Source: Microcosmobacter mediterraneus
GTDB lineage: Bacteria; Bacteroidota; Bacteroidia; Flavobacteriales; Flavobacteriaceae
DNA length: 64,000 bases
Direction of reading: 5' to 3'
Assembly (NCBI RefSeq): GCF_031846265.1
Contig: NZ_JAVRIA010000004.1
Location: 186,001-250,000 of the forward strand
Below the pieces are notes generated by a model. That model had not been told where the DNA came from, made no database searches, and worked only from the letters and a program-made list of their open reading frames with translations. A program made the translations under genes and the position numbers. This document shows, one piece after another, positions 26,287-35,808 of this stretch. The stretch's first letter is position 1. Every line of letters begins with the position of its first letter.

Positions 26287-26950
26287 AGTTATAGTTTCTA
26301 GCTCCAAAAATACTACTTCCAACACGTATCATATTGCTGCCACATTTTATAGCTAATTGGTAATCACCACTCATTCCCATGGATATAGTCTCCAGATTAC
26401 AGTTTTTAGTTTTCAGTGTTTTTAACTTGTTAAAAGTGTTTGTTAGAAATATGAATTCTTCTTTAACCTGACTTTGATTATCAGTAAACGTTGCCATTCC
26501 CATGAGGCCAACAACCTTGACATTTTGTAATACTGAAAATTCCTCTGATGATAAAATAGTTTCAGCATCATCTTTACTCATGCCAAATTTAGAATCTTCT
26601 GAAGCTATTTTTATTTGAAGTAAACAATCAATGGTTCTATTGTGCTTTTTGGCTTGCTTATTAATTTCTTTTAGGAGCTTAAAATTATCTACACCATGAA
26701 TTAAGCTCACAAAAGACGCCATGTATTTCACCTTATTGCGTTGCACATGACCAATCATATGCCATTGAATATCCTTAGGAAGTTGCTCATACTTCTCAAC
26801 CATTTCCTGAATTTTATTCTCACCAAAAACAAGTTGTCTAGCGTCATAAGCTTTAATAATATCTGAAGCAGGTTTGGTTTTAGAAACTGCAACTAAAGTT
26901 ACATGCTCTGGAAGCTGAGATTTTATATGCTGAAGATTATCTTTTATCAT
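26285..26950 (-). CDS. YggS-family pyridoxal-phosphate homeostasis protein
   Basis: 221 residues, the single-domain alanine-racemase-like barrel (YggS/PLPBP/PROSC family) that binds PLP and keeps its free level in check. Signatures: LVAVSKTKPASDIIKAYD with the PLP lysine, FGENKIQEMVEKYE, WHMIGHVQRNKVKYM, and GLMGMATFTDN followed by MGMSGDYQLAIKCGSNMIRVGSSIFG. Cytosolic. Its start abuts the stop of the DUF1015 gene, and it closes a five-gene minus-strand operon. Confidence 0.93.
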   Translation of the reverse strand: MIKDNLQHIKSQLPEHVTLVAVSKTKPASDIIKAYDARQLVFGENKIQEMVEKYEQLPKDIQWHMIGHVQRNKVKYMASFVSLIHGVDNFKLLKEINKQAKKHNRTIDCLLQIKIASEDSKFGMSKDDAETILSSEEFSVLQNVKVVGLMGMATFTDNQSQVKEEFIFLTNTFNKLKTLKTKNCNLETISMGMSGDYQLAIKCGSNMIRVGSSIFGARNYN

Positions 26951-28174
26951 TTAATACTCATAAATCGTTAATCCACTTCGTAGCTTAGGTTCTATATATG
27001 TACTTTTCGGTGGCATTTTAAGGCCAGCGTCAGCGATGGCTTTCATTTGGTGTATGGTTGCAGAGACCATGCCAAATCCTATTTTAAAATTACCACTATC
27101 TATTTCAGTTTTAAGCGTTACTGCTTCATTCCTGCTATGAATATATTTAATACGTTCATCGTTACGTAAATCATCAATACCAAGGATTGGTTTCAATATA
27201 GTTTTGTAAAGCACCTGTGCATCTAACTTTTCTAACTCATTTTCAAATTTATATATGGTTTTACGCAAATACAGAGAATAAAACTCACCATCTAAATACA
27301 TACTAAAATGATGTGCTTTACTTGGGTGATAAGGCAATTCGCCACGATTCTCAATTCTAAAAATACTATCTAATTGAATTAAAAACTCTTCTTTAGTTAA
27401 ACCATTTAAATCTTTAATTAAGCGATTAAACTCGTGTATTCTTAAATCAGATTCAGGAATTAAGTAACTCATGAAAAAATTATACGATTTTTTCTCATTT
27501 GCTAAATCATCTTTAGACATTAGATAAGATGATGCTGAGCGATGATGACCATCTGCTATATAAATAGTATTGATAGTCTCAAACTCTTTCTGTATGGCTT
27601 GTATTTTAGTTTCATCTTCTATTTTCCATAAGTAATGCGTATCTCTATAGGTCATTGTAAACTCATATTCAGGAAATGCGTCTTGAGTTTCAATAATGAT
27701 GTCTTTTATTACAGCATTATCTGGATAAGTGAGGAGTACTGGTTCTGCATTAAAGCCTACAGTTTTGAGATAGGTTTTAAAGAGTTTTTCTTTTTTTTCT
27801 AGGGTATCTTCGTGTTTTTTTATGATATCTTTTTCATAGTCTAGAGCACTAGAGGCTGCGATGATACCATTAAATACTTGGTCAAAACGATCTTCAATTC
27901 TATAGACATAAAATGATGGTTTATCGTCTTGTATAAACACTTCATCTTCCTTGAATTCTAGATACCGATTTCTCACTAAACGATAGCGTTCTTCTCCTGT
28001 AAGCTTTTGATCGTATTTAAATCCTGGATTAATAATATGTAAAAAGGAGTAAGGATTATAACTCATACGAGAGTCTCGCTCATCTAGAGTATAACTATCG
28101 TATGATCTAGAAGCGACCAAACCTACTTTACTACGAGTAGGTCTTACTGCTTTAAATGGAATTATTTTTGCCAT
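26951..28174 (-). CDS. DUF1015 domain protein
   Basis: 407 residues, cytosolic, matching the conserved DUF1015 family. It begins MAKIIPFKAVRPTRSKVGLVASRSYD; SYNPYSFLHIINPG and the central IYIADGHHRSASSYLMSKDD, with its double histidine, are the conserved core. The C-terminus carries FGMVSATIHQMKAIADAG and MPPKSTYIEPKLRSGLTIY. The biochemical function is not settled. In other bacteria this family often sits near serine-biosynthesis genes; here it is next to 3-hydroxyacyl-CoA dehydrogenase and YggS genes, all in one operon with 0-2 base gaps around it. Confidence 0.85.
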   Translation of the reverse strand: MAKIIPFKAVRPTRSKVGLVASRSYDSYTLDERDSRMSYNPYSFLHIINPGFKYDQKLTGEERYRLVRNRYLEFKEDEVFIQDDKPSFYVYRIEDRFDQVFNGIIAASSALDYEKDIIKKHEDTLEKKEKLFKTYLKTVGFNAEPVLLTYPDNAVIKDIIIETQDAFPEYEFTMTYRDTHYLWKIEDETKIQAIQKEFETINTIYIADGHHRSASSYLMSKDDLANEKKSYNFFMSYLIPESDLRIHEFNRLIKDLNGLTKEEFLIQLDSIFRIENRGELPYHPSKAHHFSMYLDGEFYSLYLRKTIYKFENELEKLDAQVLYKTILKPILGIDDLRNDERIKYIHSRNEAVTLKTEIDSGNFKIGFGMVSATIHQMKAIADAGLKMPPKSTYIEPKLRSGLTIYEY

Positions 28175-28176
28175 AA

Positions 28177-28632
28177 TTAGTTAGTAGCATTAATTAAGCT
28201 GGTGAAGTTTTTATAATCTTCTGTTTTAAAAAAGATATCTTTATTTACATTAATAAACTGACCTTTTGAGATATATAATAACCAAAATTGCTTATAATTA
28301 ATAACCTTTTGGATATTAGAAATTGGAATTTTAGATTCTGTACCTTCTGATTCAATAATAAGCACAGAATTATCAAAAGACATATGTATTGGTTTGTTAA
28401 GACTATTATTACTTAATGACCAAAAATAAAGATACACAGTAATAAATAATGGATAGCAAAATCCAAAAATTACTATAAATGAAGAAAAACTATCTGTTTT
28501 GAATTTATTAAGATTTAAAATAGCGACAAGTATTAACAAAAGATATATCCACCAAGACTTTCTAAATCTTGTCATTAATACAATCTTTGCATAGTGCTTA
28601 TTTGATAAACTATAAGTTTTAGTTTTAATCAT
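28177..28632 (-). CDS. Small two-helix membrane protein with YcxB-like C-terminus
   Basis: About 151 residues, ATG at 28632. Two closely spaced transmembrane helices (SWWIYLLLILVAILNL and FIVIFGFCYPLFITVYLYFW) are followed by a small beta-rich cytoplasmic domain (MSFDNSVLIIES, then SKIPISNIQKVINYKQFWLLYIS). This combination resembles the YcxB-like/PH-like membrane proteins; the match is by pattern only. It lies inside the minus-strand operon, two bases before the DUF1015 gene. Its function is unknown. Confidence 0.6.
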   Translation of the reverse strand: MIKTKTYSLSNKHYAKIVLMTRFRKSWWIYLLLILVAILNLNKFKTDSFSSFIVIFGFCYPLFITVYLYFWSLSNNSLNKPIHMSFDNSVLIIESEGTESKIPISNIQKVINYKQFWLLYISKGQFINVNKDIFFKTEDYKNFTSLINATN

Positions 28633-28659
28633 CAAAAAAAATCAATAAATGATAGTTAT

Positions 28660-29547
28660 CTAAACAAACTGTTTCGCAACTTTTTCCGCTTTTCTACTTT
28701 CTGAATAATCATAAAAACCTTCACCAGATTTAACGCCTAATTTGCCTGCTCTTACCATATTAACGAGTAATGGACAAGGTGCATATTTAGGATTTTTAAA
28801 GCCTTCATACATAACATTGAGTATCGATAAACAAACATCGAGGCCTATAAAATCCGCTAGTTGTAGTGGTCCCATTGGATGCGCCATCCCGAGTTTCATT
28901 ACTGTATCTATTTCACTAACTCCTGCAACACCATTGTAGAGAGTTTCAATTGATTCATTTAACATTGGCATTAAAATTCTATTGGCTACAAATCCTGGAT
29001 AATCGTTAACTTCAACAGGAATTTTACTTAAAACTTTTGACAGTTCCATGATGGTGTTAGTAACGTCATCACTTGTATTGTATCCTCTAATAATTTCTAC
29101 CAATTTCATAATTGGCACAGGATTCATAAAGTGCATGCCTATGACCATATCTGGTCTGGAAGTTTCTGCAGCAATCTGAGTTATAGATATAGATGATGTG
29201 TTGGTTGCTAAAATGGTTTCTTTGTCACAGACTTCATCTAGTTGCTTAAATATTTTCAACTTTAAATTAATGTTTTCAGTAGCAGCCTCAACAACTAGAC
29301 TAACATTTTGCACACCATCATTTATGCTTGTATATGTAGAAATATTACCTAAGGTTTCCTGTTTAAGAACTTCAGTAATTTTTTCTTTAGAAACCATTCT
29401 ATCCAGATTTTTGGTAATGGTTGCTATTCCTTTTTTTAAAGCATCTTCACTAATATCTATGAGCTTTACTTTAAAACCAGATTGTGCAAAAGTGTGAGCT
29501 ATACCATTTCCCATGGTTCCAGCACCAATTACTGCAACATTTTTCAT
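28660..29547 (-). CDS. 3-hydroxyacyl-CoA (3-hydroxybutyryl-CoA) dehydrogenase
   Basis: 295 residues, NAD-dependent oxidation of 3-hydroxyacyl-CoA, in fatty-acid or phenylacetate degradation or butyrate-type metabolism. The Rossmann fingerprint is AVIGAGTMGNGIAHTFAQSG at the N-terminus. ATNTSSISITQIA and the catalytic His/Glu region IGMHFMNPVPIMKLVEIIRG follow, and the C-terminal dimer domain has DYPGFVANRILMPMLNE and GMAHPMGPLQLADFIGLD. Length fits the single-function hbd/paaH type. It lies ten bases after the Gfo/Idh gene in the same operon. Confidence 0.93.
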   Translation of the reverse strand: MKNVAVIGAGTMGNGIAHTFAQSGFKVKLIDISEDALKKGIATITKNLDRMVSKEKITEVLKQETLGNISTYTSINDGVQNVSLVVEAATENINLKLKIFKQLDEVCDKETILATNTSSISITQIAAETSRPDMVIGMHFMNPVPIMKLVEIIRGYNTSDDVTNTIMELSKVLSKIPVEVNDYPGFVANRILMPMLNESIETLYNGVAGVSEIDTVMKLGMAHPMGPLQLADFIGLDVCLSILNVMYEGFKNPKYAPCPLLVNMVRAGKLGVKSGEGFYDYSESRKAEKVAKQFV

Positions 29548-29556
29548 AATGTACTA

Positions 29557-30519
29557 TTATTTAAATTGATTGATAATCATTGTGGCAACTCGCAATGCTT
29601 CAGTACCATCATGCAAAGTTACAATTGGAGTTTTATTAGTATTAATGGCATTAGCAAAGGTTTCTAACTCATCCAAAATAGCGTTATTATTTTCTATCTC
29701 AGGATTGTCAAAATAAATTTGCTTTTTTATGCCTTCGGCATTTTGCAAAATCATATCAAAATCTCCTGGATTTTCTGGAGCATCTTTCATTTTTACGACT
29801 TCACAATTTTTTTCAAGGAAATCAACTGAGATGTAAGCATCTTTTTGAAAAAAACGAGATTTCCTCATGTTTTTTAAAGATATACGACTCGCAGTTAAAT
29901 TAGCTACGCAACCGTTTTCAAACTCAATACGTGCATTAGCAATATCTGGTGTGTCACTAATTACAGAGACTCCACTTGCAGATACTTTTTTTACTTTAGA
30001 TTTTACAACGCTTAGTATAATATCGATATCGTGTATCATTAAATCTAAAACAACAGGCACATCTGTACCTCTTGGATTAAACTCAGCCAATCGATGTGTT
30101 TCAATGAACATTGGCTGTTCAATTTTATCTTTTACTGCAATAAATGCTGGATTAAATCGCTCTACATGTCCTACTTGACCTCTCAAATTATGTTCAGAAA
30201 GTAACTCTCTAATATGTTCTGCTTCTTCAACGGTATTTGTTATCGGTTTTTCAATGAAAATATGCTTGCGATGTGCTATTGCTTTTTTAGCACAATCGTA
30301 GTGAGAGAGTGTAGGTGTTACAATATCAACAACATCAACGGCTTTAATTAGAGCATCTATAGAATCAAAATAGGTATAACCGAATTCTTCTACTACACGC
30401 TTAGCATTAGCTTCATCGGCATCATAGAATCCGATGAGGTCATATTTATCAGATTGATTTAATAGTCTAAGATGAATTTTACCTAGATGTCCAGCACCTA
30501 AAACACCAGCTTTTAACAT
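29557..30519 (-). CDS. Gfo/Idh/MocA family NAD(P)-dependent oxidoreductase
   Basis: 320 residues, cytosolic. The N-terminal Rossmann domain begins GVLGAGHLGKIHLRLL, followed by DIVTPTLSHYDCAKKAI and the catalytic-lysine motif IFIEKPITNTVEEAE. The C-terminal alpha/beta domain includes HDIDIILSVVKSKVKK. The family oxidises or reduces sugar and inositol-type substrates; the true substrate cannot be read here. First gene of the operon that runs on to yggS; divergent from the SulP transporter. Confidence 0.9.
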   Translation of the reverse strand: MLKAGVLGAGHLGKIHLRLLNQSDKYDLIGFYDADEANAKRVVEEFGYTYFDSIDALIKAVDVVDIVTPTLSHYDCAKKAIAHRKHIFIEKPITNTVEEAEHIRELLSEHNLRGQVGHVERFNPAFIAVKDKIEQPMFIETHRLAEFNPRGTDVPVVLDLMIHDIDIILSVVKSKVKKVSASGVSVISDTPDIANARIEFENGCVANLTASRISLKNMRKSRFFQKDAYISVDFLEKNCEVVKMKDAPENPGDFDMILQNAEGIKKQIYFDNPEIENNNAILDELETFANAINTNKTPIVTLHDGTEALRVATMIINQFK

Positions 30520-30700
30520 GAATTTACATTTTCAACAAAAATAAGATTTTTAAGTCTATTCTGGTTAGCATACTAAGATATTAAGATGTTATTGTTTTGC
30601 TAAATTCTTTATCATAAAACTTTATATTGTAATTATCATTTGTTAATACTTACATAATATTATTACTTATAAATGTAAAATTACTAACGCCATCAGTTTG

Positions 30701-30708
30701 TATCTTTG
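30701..30708 (+). promoter_or_regulatory. Candidate -7 box upstream of the SulP transporter
   Basis: TATCTTTG matches TAnnTTTG and lies 33 bases before the start codon. No TTTG is found at the expected upstream distance, so the call is weak. Confidence 0.3.
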
Positions 30709-30741
30709 TTTTATTAAAGAATACAATTAAAACAAGATTTA

Positions 30742-32400
30742 ATGATTTCTAAATATTACAATTCTAAATACCTTAAAGGAGATTTTACAGGAGGATTAGT
30801 AGCAGGAGTAGTAGCTTTGCCCTTAGCTTTAGCTTTTGGAGTGCAATCTGGGTTAGGAGCTACAGCTGGTTTATATGGCGCCATTGCTATTGGTATATTT
30901 GCTGCCATTTTTGGTGGTACTGCTACACAAGCTAGTGGTCCTACTGGTCCAATGACAGTGGTTTCCGCAGCATTAGTTGCAGCAGCTATTGAGCTTACAG
31001 GTAGCCTTGAAGCAGCTATGCCAATCATTATTCTTACGTTTTTACTTGGAGGTATATTTCAAATTATTTTTGGCTTTTTAAACATAGCTAGCTATGTAAA
31101 ATACTTTCCTTATCCTGTAGTTTCGGGATTTATGAGTGGTGTTGGTTTAATTATAATAATACTTCAGATTTTTCCGTTTGTTGGTCTAGATTCTGCTAAA
31201 TCCACTTGGTTCGTCATTCAAGATTTGCCAAGATTATTTACTGATTTTAATTGGCAAGCATTGGCTTTAGGTGGGTTAACAGTGCTTATTTATTATATAT
31301 TTCCTTACATAACAAAAGTCATTCCTAGTGCATTGGTAGCTCTAATTGTGGCCTCAATAGTTGGCTATTTTTTAAAATGGGATGTACCTATCATTGGAGA
31401 AATACCTTCTGGTTTACCAACTTTGCAAATAGATGGTATACTTACAGTAGATTCTGGAGCGTATAGACTTATTGCAGAATATGCAACTGTTTTAGCTGTT
31501 TTAGGTTCTATAGATTCATTACTAACCTCAGTCATTGCTGATAATATGACTAAGACTAAACATAATAGTAATAGAGAATTAATTGGTCAAGGTATAGGTA
31601 ATGCTATTGCAGCTATTTTTGGTGGTATCCCAGGAGCTGGAGCAACCAAAGGCACAGTAGTTAACATTAATTCTGGAGGTAGAACAAGACTATCTGGTAC
31701 AATTCATGGGCTTGTATTATTAGCAGTGCTTCTAGGTTTAGGAAAACTAGCTGGTTATATTCCGCTTTCAGTCTTAGCTGGTCTATTAATACCTATTGGT
31801 TTCAAAATCATAGATACCAAAGGCTTAAAGCATTTATTAGCAGTACCAAGAGCAGATGCTTTTGTGCTTATTTTGGTATTACTGGTAACTACATTTGGTA
31901 GTTTAATACAAGCTGTAGGAATGGGATTATTATTAGCTTGTTTATTGTTTATGAAACGTGCTAGTGATATTAGTGAAGAAGGGATGGAAGTTGGTACGCT
32001 TGCAGGTTTTGATGGCGAGCAACCTTGGCAAGACGAAATGGAGTTTTACAATAAATACAAAGACAAAGTTTACATTAAGCATTTATATGGTCCTTTATTC
32101 TTTGGGTTTACATCTCATTTTCAAAATGAAATTAAAAATATTCCAGACGAAGTCAAGGCTTTAATTATAAGAATGGATCGTGTACCTTATATAGATCAGT
32201 CTGGTTTATATGCTTTAGAAAATGCAGTTTTAGATCTAGAAAAGAAAGGTGTAGAAGTTATATTAACCGCTTTACAAGAGCAACCAAAAGATAAACTTGT
32301 ATCAATAGATATTATTCCTGATTTAATTAATGAAGAAAGTATATGTGACTCAATAGATGAAGCTTATGATCTTGTTAAAAAAGTCCTCAAAACTAGTTGA
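30742..32400 (+). CDS. SulP-family inorganic anion transporter with STAS domain
   Basis: 552-residue inner-membrane transporter. The N-terminus KGDFTGGLVAGVVALPLALAF is the SulP start, followed by TQASGPTGPMTVV, PYPVVSGFMSGVG and many hydrophobic helices to about residue 415. The C-terminal STAS domain shows IRMDRVPYIDQSGLYALENA, with the conserved D-x-S-G phosphorylation-type site. Substrates of the family include sulfate and bicarbonate; in marine Bacteroidota a bicarbonate role is often proposed, but the sequence does not decide. Divergent from the Gfo/Idh operon. Confidence 0.92.
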   Translation: MISKYYNSKYLKGDFTGGLVAGVVALPLALAFGVQSGLGATAGLYGAIAIGIFAAIFGGTATQASGPTGPMTVVSAALVAAAIELTGSLEAAMPIIILTFLLGGIFQIIFGFLNIASYVKYFPYPVVSGFMSGVGLIIIILQIFPFVGLDSAKSTWFVIQDLPRLFTDFNWQALALGGLTVLIYYIFPYITKVIPSALVALIVASIVGYFLKWDVPIIGEIPSGLPTLQIDGILTVDSGAYRLIAEYATVLAVLGSIDSLLTSVIADNMTKTKHNSNRELIGQGIGNAIAAIFGGIPGAGATKGTVVNINSGGRTRLSGTIHGLVLLAVLLGLGKLAGYIPLSVLAGLLIPIGFKIIDTKGLKHLLAVPRADAFVLILVLLVTTFGSLIQAVGMGLLLACLLFMKRASDISEEGMEVGTLAGFDGEQPWQDEMEFYNKYKDKVYIKHLYGPLFFGFTSHFQNEIKNIPDEVKALIIRMDRVPYIDQSGLYALENAVLDLEKKGVEVILTALQEQPKDKLVSIDIIPDLINEESICDSIDEAYDLVKKVLKTS

Positions 32401-32470
32401 TTTCTATACTAAGATAGTTTTTATTAGTATGATCTAATACGTAATTTAGCATTTTAATTAAGCCACTAAA

Positions 32471-33112
32471 TTGGAAGACACATTTAAACATAAAGGATTA
32501 CGCGCTAAACTTATTGAAACTCTCAAATCTAAAGGTATAAAGGATGTTAGTGTTTTAAATGCTATGTCTAAAATACCTCGCCATCTGTTTATGGATTCTA
32601 GTTTTTTAGACCATGCTTACCAAGATAAAGCCTTTCCTATTGCTGCAGATCAGACGATATCTCAGCCTTACACAGTGGCGTTTCAAAGTGAGTTACTACA
32701 AGTAAAGCAAGGTGATAAATTGTTAGAAATTGGTACAGGAAGCGGTTATCAAACCGCAGTATTATTAGAATTAGGTGCCAAAGTTTTTAGTATTGAACGT
32801 CAGCAAGAATTATTCAAAAAAACATCTAAATTTCTGCCTAAGTTAGGTTACAGAGCGAAGCGTTTAATATTTGGTGATGGTTACAAAGGATTACAAGAAG
32901 AAGCACCTTTTGATGGCATCATTGTTACAGCTGGTGCACCTTTTGTACCAAAACCACTTTTAGAACAGTTAAAAATTGGTGGACGATTAGTAATACCTGT
33001 GGGTGAGGAAACTCAGGTAATGACACTTTATATAAGAAAAGAAGAAAAGACTTTTGAAAAAGAAACTTTTGGAGATTTTAGGTTTGTTCCTTTGTTAGAA
33101 GATAAAAGTTAA
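32471..33112 (+). CDS. pcm: Protein-L-isoaspartate O-methyltransferase
   Basis: 213 residues. SAM-dependent repair of isoaspartyl residues in aged proteins. Family segments: SKIPRHLFMDSSF-like start region, AYQDKAFPIAADQTISQPYT, the SAM-binding LLEIGTGSGYQTAVLLELGA, and VTAGAPFVPKPLLEQLKIGG followed by RLVIPVGEE. The start is TTG at 32471, giving MEDTFKHKGLR; no ATG fits. It follows the SulP gene by 70 bases and precedes a DUF2452 gene by two bases. Confidence 0.93.
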   Translation: MEDTFKHKGLRAKLIETLKSKGIKDVSVLNAMSKIPRHLFMDSSFLDHAYQDKAFPIAADQTISQPYTVAFQSELLQVKQGDKLLEIGTGSGYQTAVLLELGAKVFSIERQQELFKKTSKFLPKLGYRAKRLIFGDGYKGLQEEAPFDGIIVTAGAPFVPKPLLEQLKIGGRLVIPVGEETQVMTLYIRKEEKTFEKETFGDFRFVPLLEDKS

Positions 33113-33114
33113 TA

Positions 33115-33516
33115 ATGAGTAAGAAAAAACCAGATATTGTTGTTTATAATGAGGAAGAGGAGAAGTATGATGCTTTTTTAAAACCTTTTGCTTCAGATTT
33201 AGGAGCACCTCAAATTAGTATGCCAGATACTTTAAGTTGGAAACAAAATCAAATGCATGCTGTAAATCATAAGCTCAAGGCAAAATATGAAGAATTAAAA
33301 TCTGCTTATGAGGAGATGATTGAAAACTATGAGTATAACCAGCTTTTATTTAACGCCAAGTTTAATATAGAGCCTATTGTTGGTGAAACTTATCATTTAT
33401 ATAAAAATTCTAAGCAAGAGTCCTTTTTATCTATTATAGAGCCAGAAGCTTGTAATTTTGATTACTTAGGAAGCTTTAAACTAACTGCAGATAAGCTTTG
33501 GGAGAAGATAGATTAA
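33115..33516 (+). CDS. DUF2452 family protein
   Basis: 133 residues, cytosolic, no signal peptide. It begins MSKKKPDIVVYNEEEEKYDAF and contains KYEELKSAYEEMIENYEYN, a short coiled region, and GETYHLYKNSKQESFLSIIEP, the recognisable core of the DUF2452 family. Function unknown. It starts two bases after pcm, so the two are co-transcribed; its stop overlaps the stop of the convergent M23 gene by four bases. Confidence 0.78.
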   Translation: MSKKKPDIVVYNEEEEKYDAFLKPFASDLGAPQISMPDTLSWKQNQMHAVNHKLKAKYEELKSAYEEMIENYEYNQLLFNAKFNIEPIVGETYHLYKNSKQESFLSIIEPEACNFDYLGSFKLTADKLWEKID

Positions 33517-34436
33517 AGCTCTAAAACTAATTTTTGACCAATACGCAAGGTAGCATTTCGTTTTATCAAATTTGTTTTACAAATAGCAGAAATAGGTACA
33601 TTATTACGTTTAGATATTCTAGATAATGTATCACCACGTCTTACAATATATATTTTGCGTTGTTTTTCTAAACTTGCTAAAGCTTCATCTTTAGAGGTCA
33701 ATAATTCTAATTTACTCTGACGTTTAGAGTTGTGAAAATGTGCTCTTGTCCATTTTTTGGTAATCCATAATTCTTTTGAGCGTATTGCTTTAGAGTTGTC
33801 AAACTTAAATATATATTCAGGATTAATGGATACACCTTTGTAATTAACAACAAAATGCAAATGGCTTCCTCTAGCATTCCCAGAAGTTCCGCCTTTACCA
33901 AGATATTGTCCTTTTATTATGGTGTCATTTTCTTTTACACCATATTGAGATAAGTGTGCATAGACAGTCTCTAATCCATTATAATGTCTAACAATAACGG
34001 TTCTGCCATGGCCAGAACTATATCTTACAAACCTTACCACACCATCAAGTACTGCATAAACACTATCACCAGTTACTAAATCTATATCGATTCCCTTATG
34101 TGCTCTACCTCGTCGCCATCCAAAACGAGATGTCACTACCATATCGTTGTCAACAGGTTGCGCATACGTACTATCTTTAAATTTGATAGATAAAGGAAAT
34201 TTTAATGACATATTCTTGTATGGATTGTAAACGGTATGGATCCAATACTCAGATGTTATGTTTGGTAAGTGAACAGAATCTATTACGATTTTACTCGTAA
34301 TAGAATCTTTTTTAGTAGTTTTTTCTTCATTATTGAAGACAGAAAAATCAATATTTAAAACCTCTGGCTTTGGTATATTTTGACTATGTAGATGTACTAC
34401 AATTAATAAAAATATGAGGGAATAGAATGATTTCAT
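33513..34436 (-). CDS. M23 peptidoglycan endopeptidase with C-terminal LysM
   Basis: 307 residues with a signal peptide (MKSFYSLIFLLIVVHLHSQ). The M23 zinc site is complete: RRGRAHKGIDIDL (HxxxD), HGRTVIVRHYNGLETVYAHLS and SHLHFVV (HxH). The C-terminal LysM repeat YIVRRGDTLSRISKRNNVP anchors it to peptidoglycan. Expected to cut cross-links in the periplasm during growth or daughter-cell separation. LysM at the C-terminus with M23 in the middle is a common Bacteroidota order. Convergent with the pcm-DUF2452 pair. Confidence 0.92.
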   Translation of the reverse strand: MKSFYSLIFLLIVVHLHSQNIPKPEVLNIDFSVFNNEEKTTKKDSITSKIVIDSVHLPNITSEYWIHTVYNPYKNMSLKFPLSIKFKDSTYAQPVDNDMVVTSRFGWRRGRAHKGIDIDLVTGDSVYAVLDGVVRFVRYSSGHGRTVIVRHYNGLETVYAHLSQYGVKENDTIIKGQYLGKGGTSGNARGSHLHFVVNYKGVSINPEYIFKFDNSKAIRSKELWITKKWTRAHFHNSKRQSKLELLTSKDEALASLEKQRKIYIVRRGDTLSRISKRNNVPISAICKTNLIKRNATLRIGQKLVLEL

Positions 34437-34607
34437 AGTTACTTAAAATCAAATATTATAGATAATTATATAGGATTGAAATGCTCATTTGTTTGTTTTA
34501 GATCGACGAAATTATACAAAAAATCGTTAATCTGTGTTAATGTAGTGTTAGAGTTATAAACAATAATTTTGTTTATATTCGCTTGCTATTAATTAATTAT
34601 ATATAAA

Positions 34608-35171
34608 ATGAAATTTCACAAACCCTTACTAATTTTAGTTTCATTATTATTATTTACTTGCTCCTCTGATGATGATGGTAACTCAATAATTACTATTCTT
34701 CCAAATATCACTTTAGATATTAATGCAATTAATGCTTTGCCAGACGGATCTGACATTACAGATTTAGTCAATTTTGGTCAGCCATTAGGTGTTTCCACCA
34801 GAGACTGGGAAGTTGAGTTAGAAGAAGGTGGTGTCTTAAGGTTTGAACAACCAGGAGGGTTGGACTCAGATAATGTATTATTTTATTCAAGAGTTGATTA
34901 TTTTGATCCCACTGGAACTACACCAGCTCCTGAAGCTGAAGACGTTATTAGTTTTATAGTTCCTGATGATGCAATGCAGGTTGAAGATCCTAATTTTCCT
35001 GGTACAGGTTTTAATGTTTATGACAAAATTGAATTAGTAGCAATAAATGCTGATGATGATAATGATTTGGATTATAAATATGATATTCGTGTTATGATAC
35101 AAGTAAATGGCGATTTATTACCAAATTATTATTTTATTGACCCAAAAATTAAGATTAAAGCGAGAAACTAA
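34608..35171 (+). CDS. Lipoprotein, first of a tandem paralogous pair
   Basis: 187 residues. Lipoprotein signal MKFHKPLLILVSLLLFTCSSDDDG with the lipidated cysteine after LFT. The mature part shares with the next gene the segments ALPDGSDIT(D/N)LVNFGQP(L/I)GVS, DWEVELE and DNVLFY/GDVLFY, and both end DPKIKIK(A/S)RN. No family recognised; beta-rich and acidic, probably displayed on the outer membrane. A TAnnTTTG box (TAATTTTG, 34564-34571) is found upstream. It is separated from its paralogue by 22 bases. Confidence 0.7.
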   Translation: MKFHKPLLILVSLLLFTCSSDDDGNSIITILPNITLDINAINALPDGSDITDLVNFGQPLGVSTRDWEVELEEGGVLRFEQPGGLDSDNVLFYSRVDYFDPTGTTPAPEAEDVISFIVPDDAMQVEDPNFPGTGFNVYDKIELVAINADDDNDLDYKYDIRVMIQVNGDLLPNYYFIDPKIKIKARN

Positions 35172-35193
35172 ACTTTATATTAAAAATTAAATA

Positions 35194-35772
35194 ATGAAAT
35201 TTTTTAAACCCTTACTACTTTTATTTACAGTTTTACTTTTTACGTGTTCCTCTGATGATGATGGAGGTGATAATGCACCAGTAGTTATAACTCCTACCAT
35301 TTCTGTTGATGTTAATGTAGTATTAGCGTTACCTGATGGTTCTGATATTACTAATCTTGTAAATTTTGGTCAGCCAATAGGAGTTTCCTCAGCTGACTGG
35401 GAAGTGGAGCTAGAAATAGGAGATATTTTAACATTAGGTCAGCCAACTGGTTTTGCTTCTGGTGATGTATTATTCTATGATGTAATTGTATTTTTTGATG
35501 ACGTTGGAGAAGAAGTTGATGAAGTTACTCTAGCAGAATATTTAGATTTTATTAATTGTGTAAAAGATGATGGTACACCTGATCCTGAGTGTGATGACAC
35601 TCTTAGTGCTCTAGAGTATTATACTACATTCTCCATGACATCTGTAGATGCTGAAGATGATTTTGACATTAATTATAAATATTCAATGGAAGTTTATATC
35701 GCTCGTGAAGGTGAAACAGATAGAGGCCCTTTTATTATTGATCCTAAAATTAAAATTAAATCTAGAAATTAG
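35194..35772 (+). CDS. Lipoprotein, second of a tandem paralogous pair
   Basis: 192 residues, clearly a tandem duplicate of the preceding gene: the signal peptides (MKFFKPLLLLFTVLLFTCSS here) and the ALPDGSDITNLVNFGQPIGVS block are nearly the same, while the middle has diverged and gained an acidic insert with two cysteines (DFINCVKDDGTPDPECDD). Function unknown. It is followed after 36 bases by a TPR-linked cyclase, so the three genes may form one unit in which the lipoproteins are surface sensors; that is inference. Confidence 0.7.
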   Translation: MKFFKPLLLLFTVLLFTCSSDDDGGDNAPVVITPTISVDVNVVLALPDGSDITNLVNFGQPIGVSSADWEVELEIGDILTLGQPTGFASGDVLFYDVIVFFDDVGEEVDEVTLAEYLDFINCVKDDGTPDPECDDTLSALEYYTTFSMTSVDAEDDFDINYKYSMEVYIAREGETDRGPFIIDPKIKIKSRN

Positions 35773-35808
35773 TATTAGCTTTAAACTCAAAATAATCTAA
35801 AATTACAA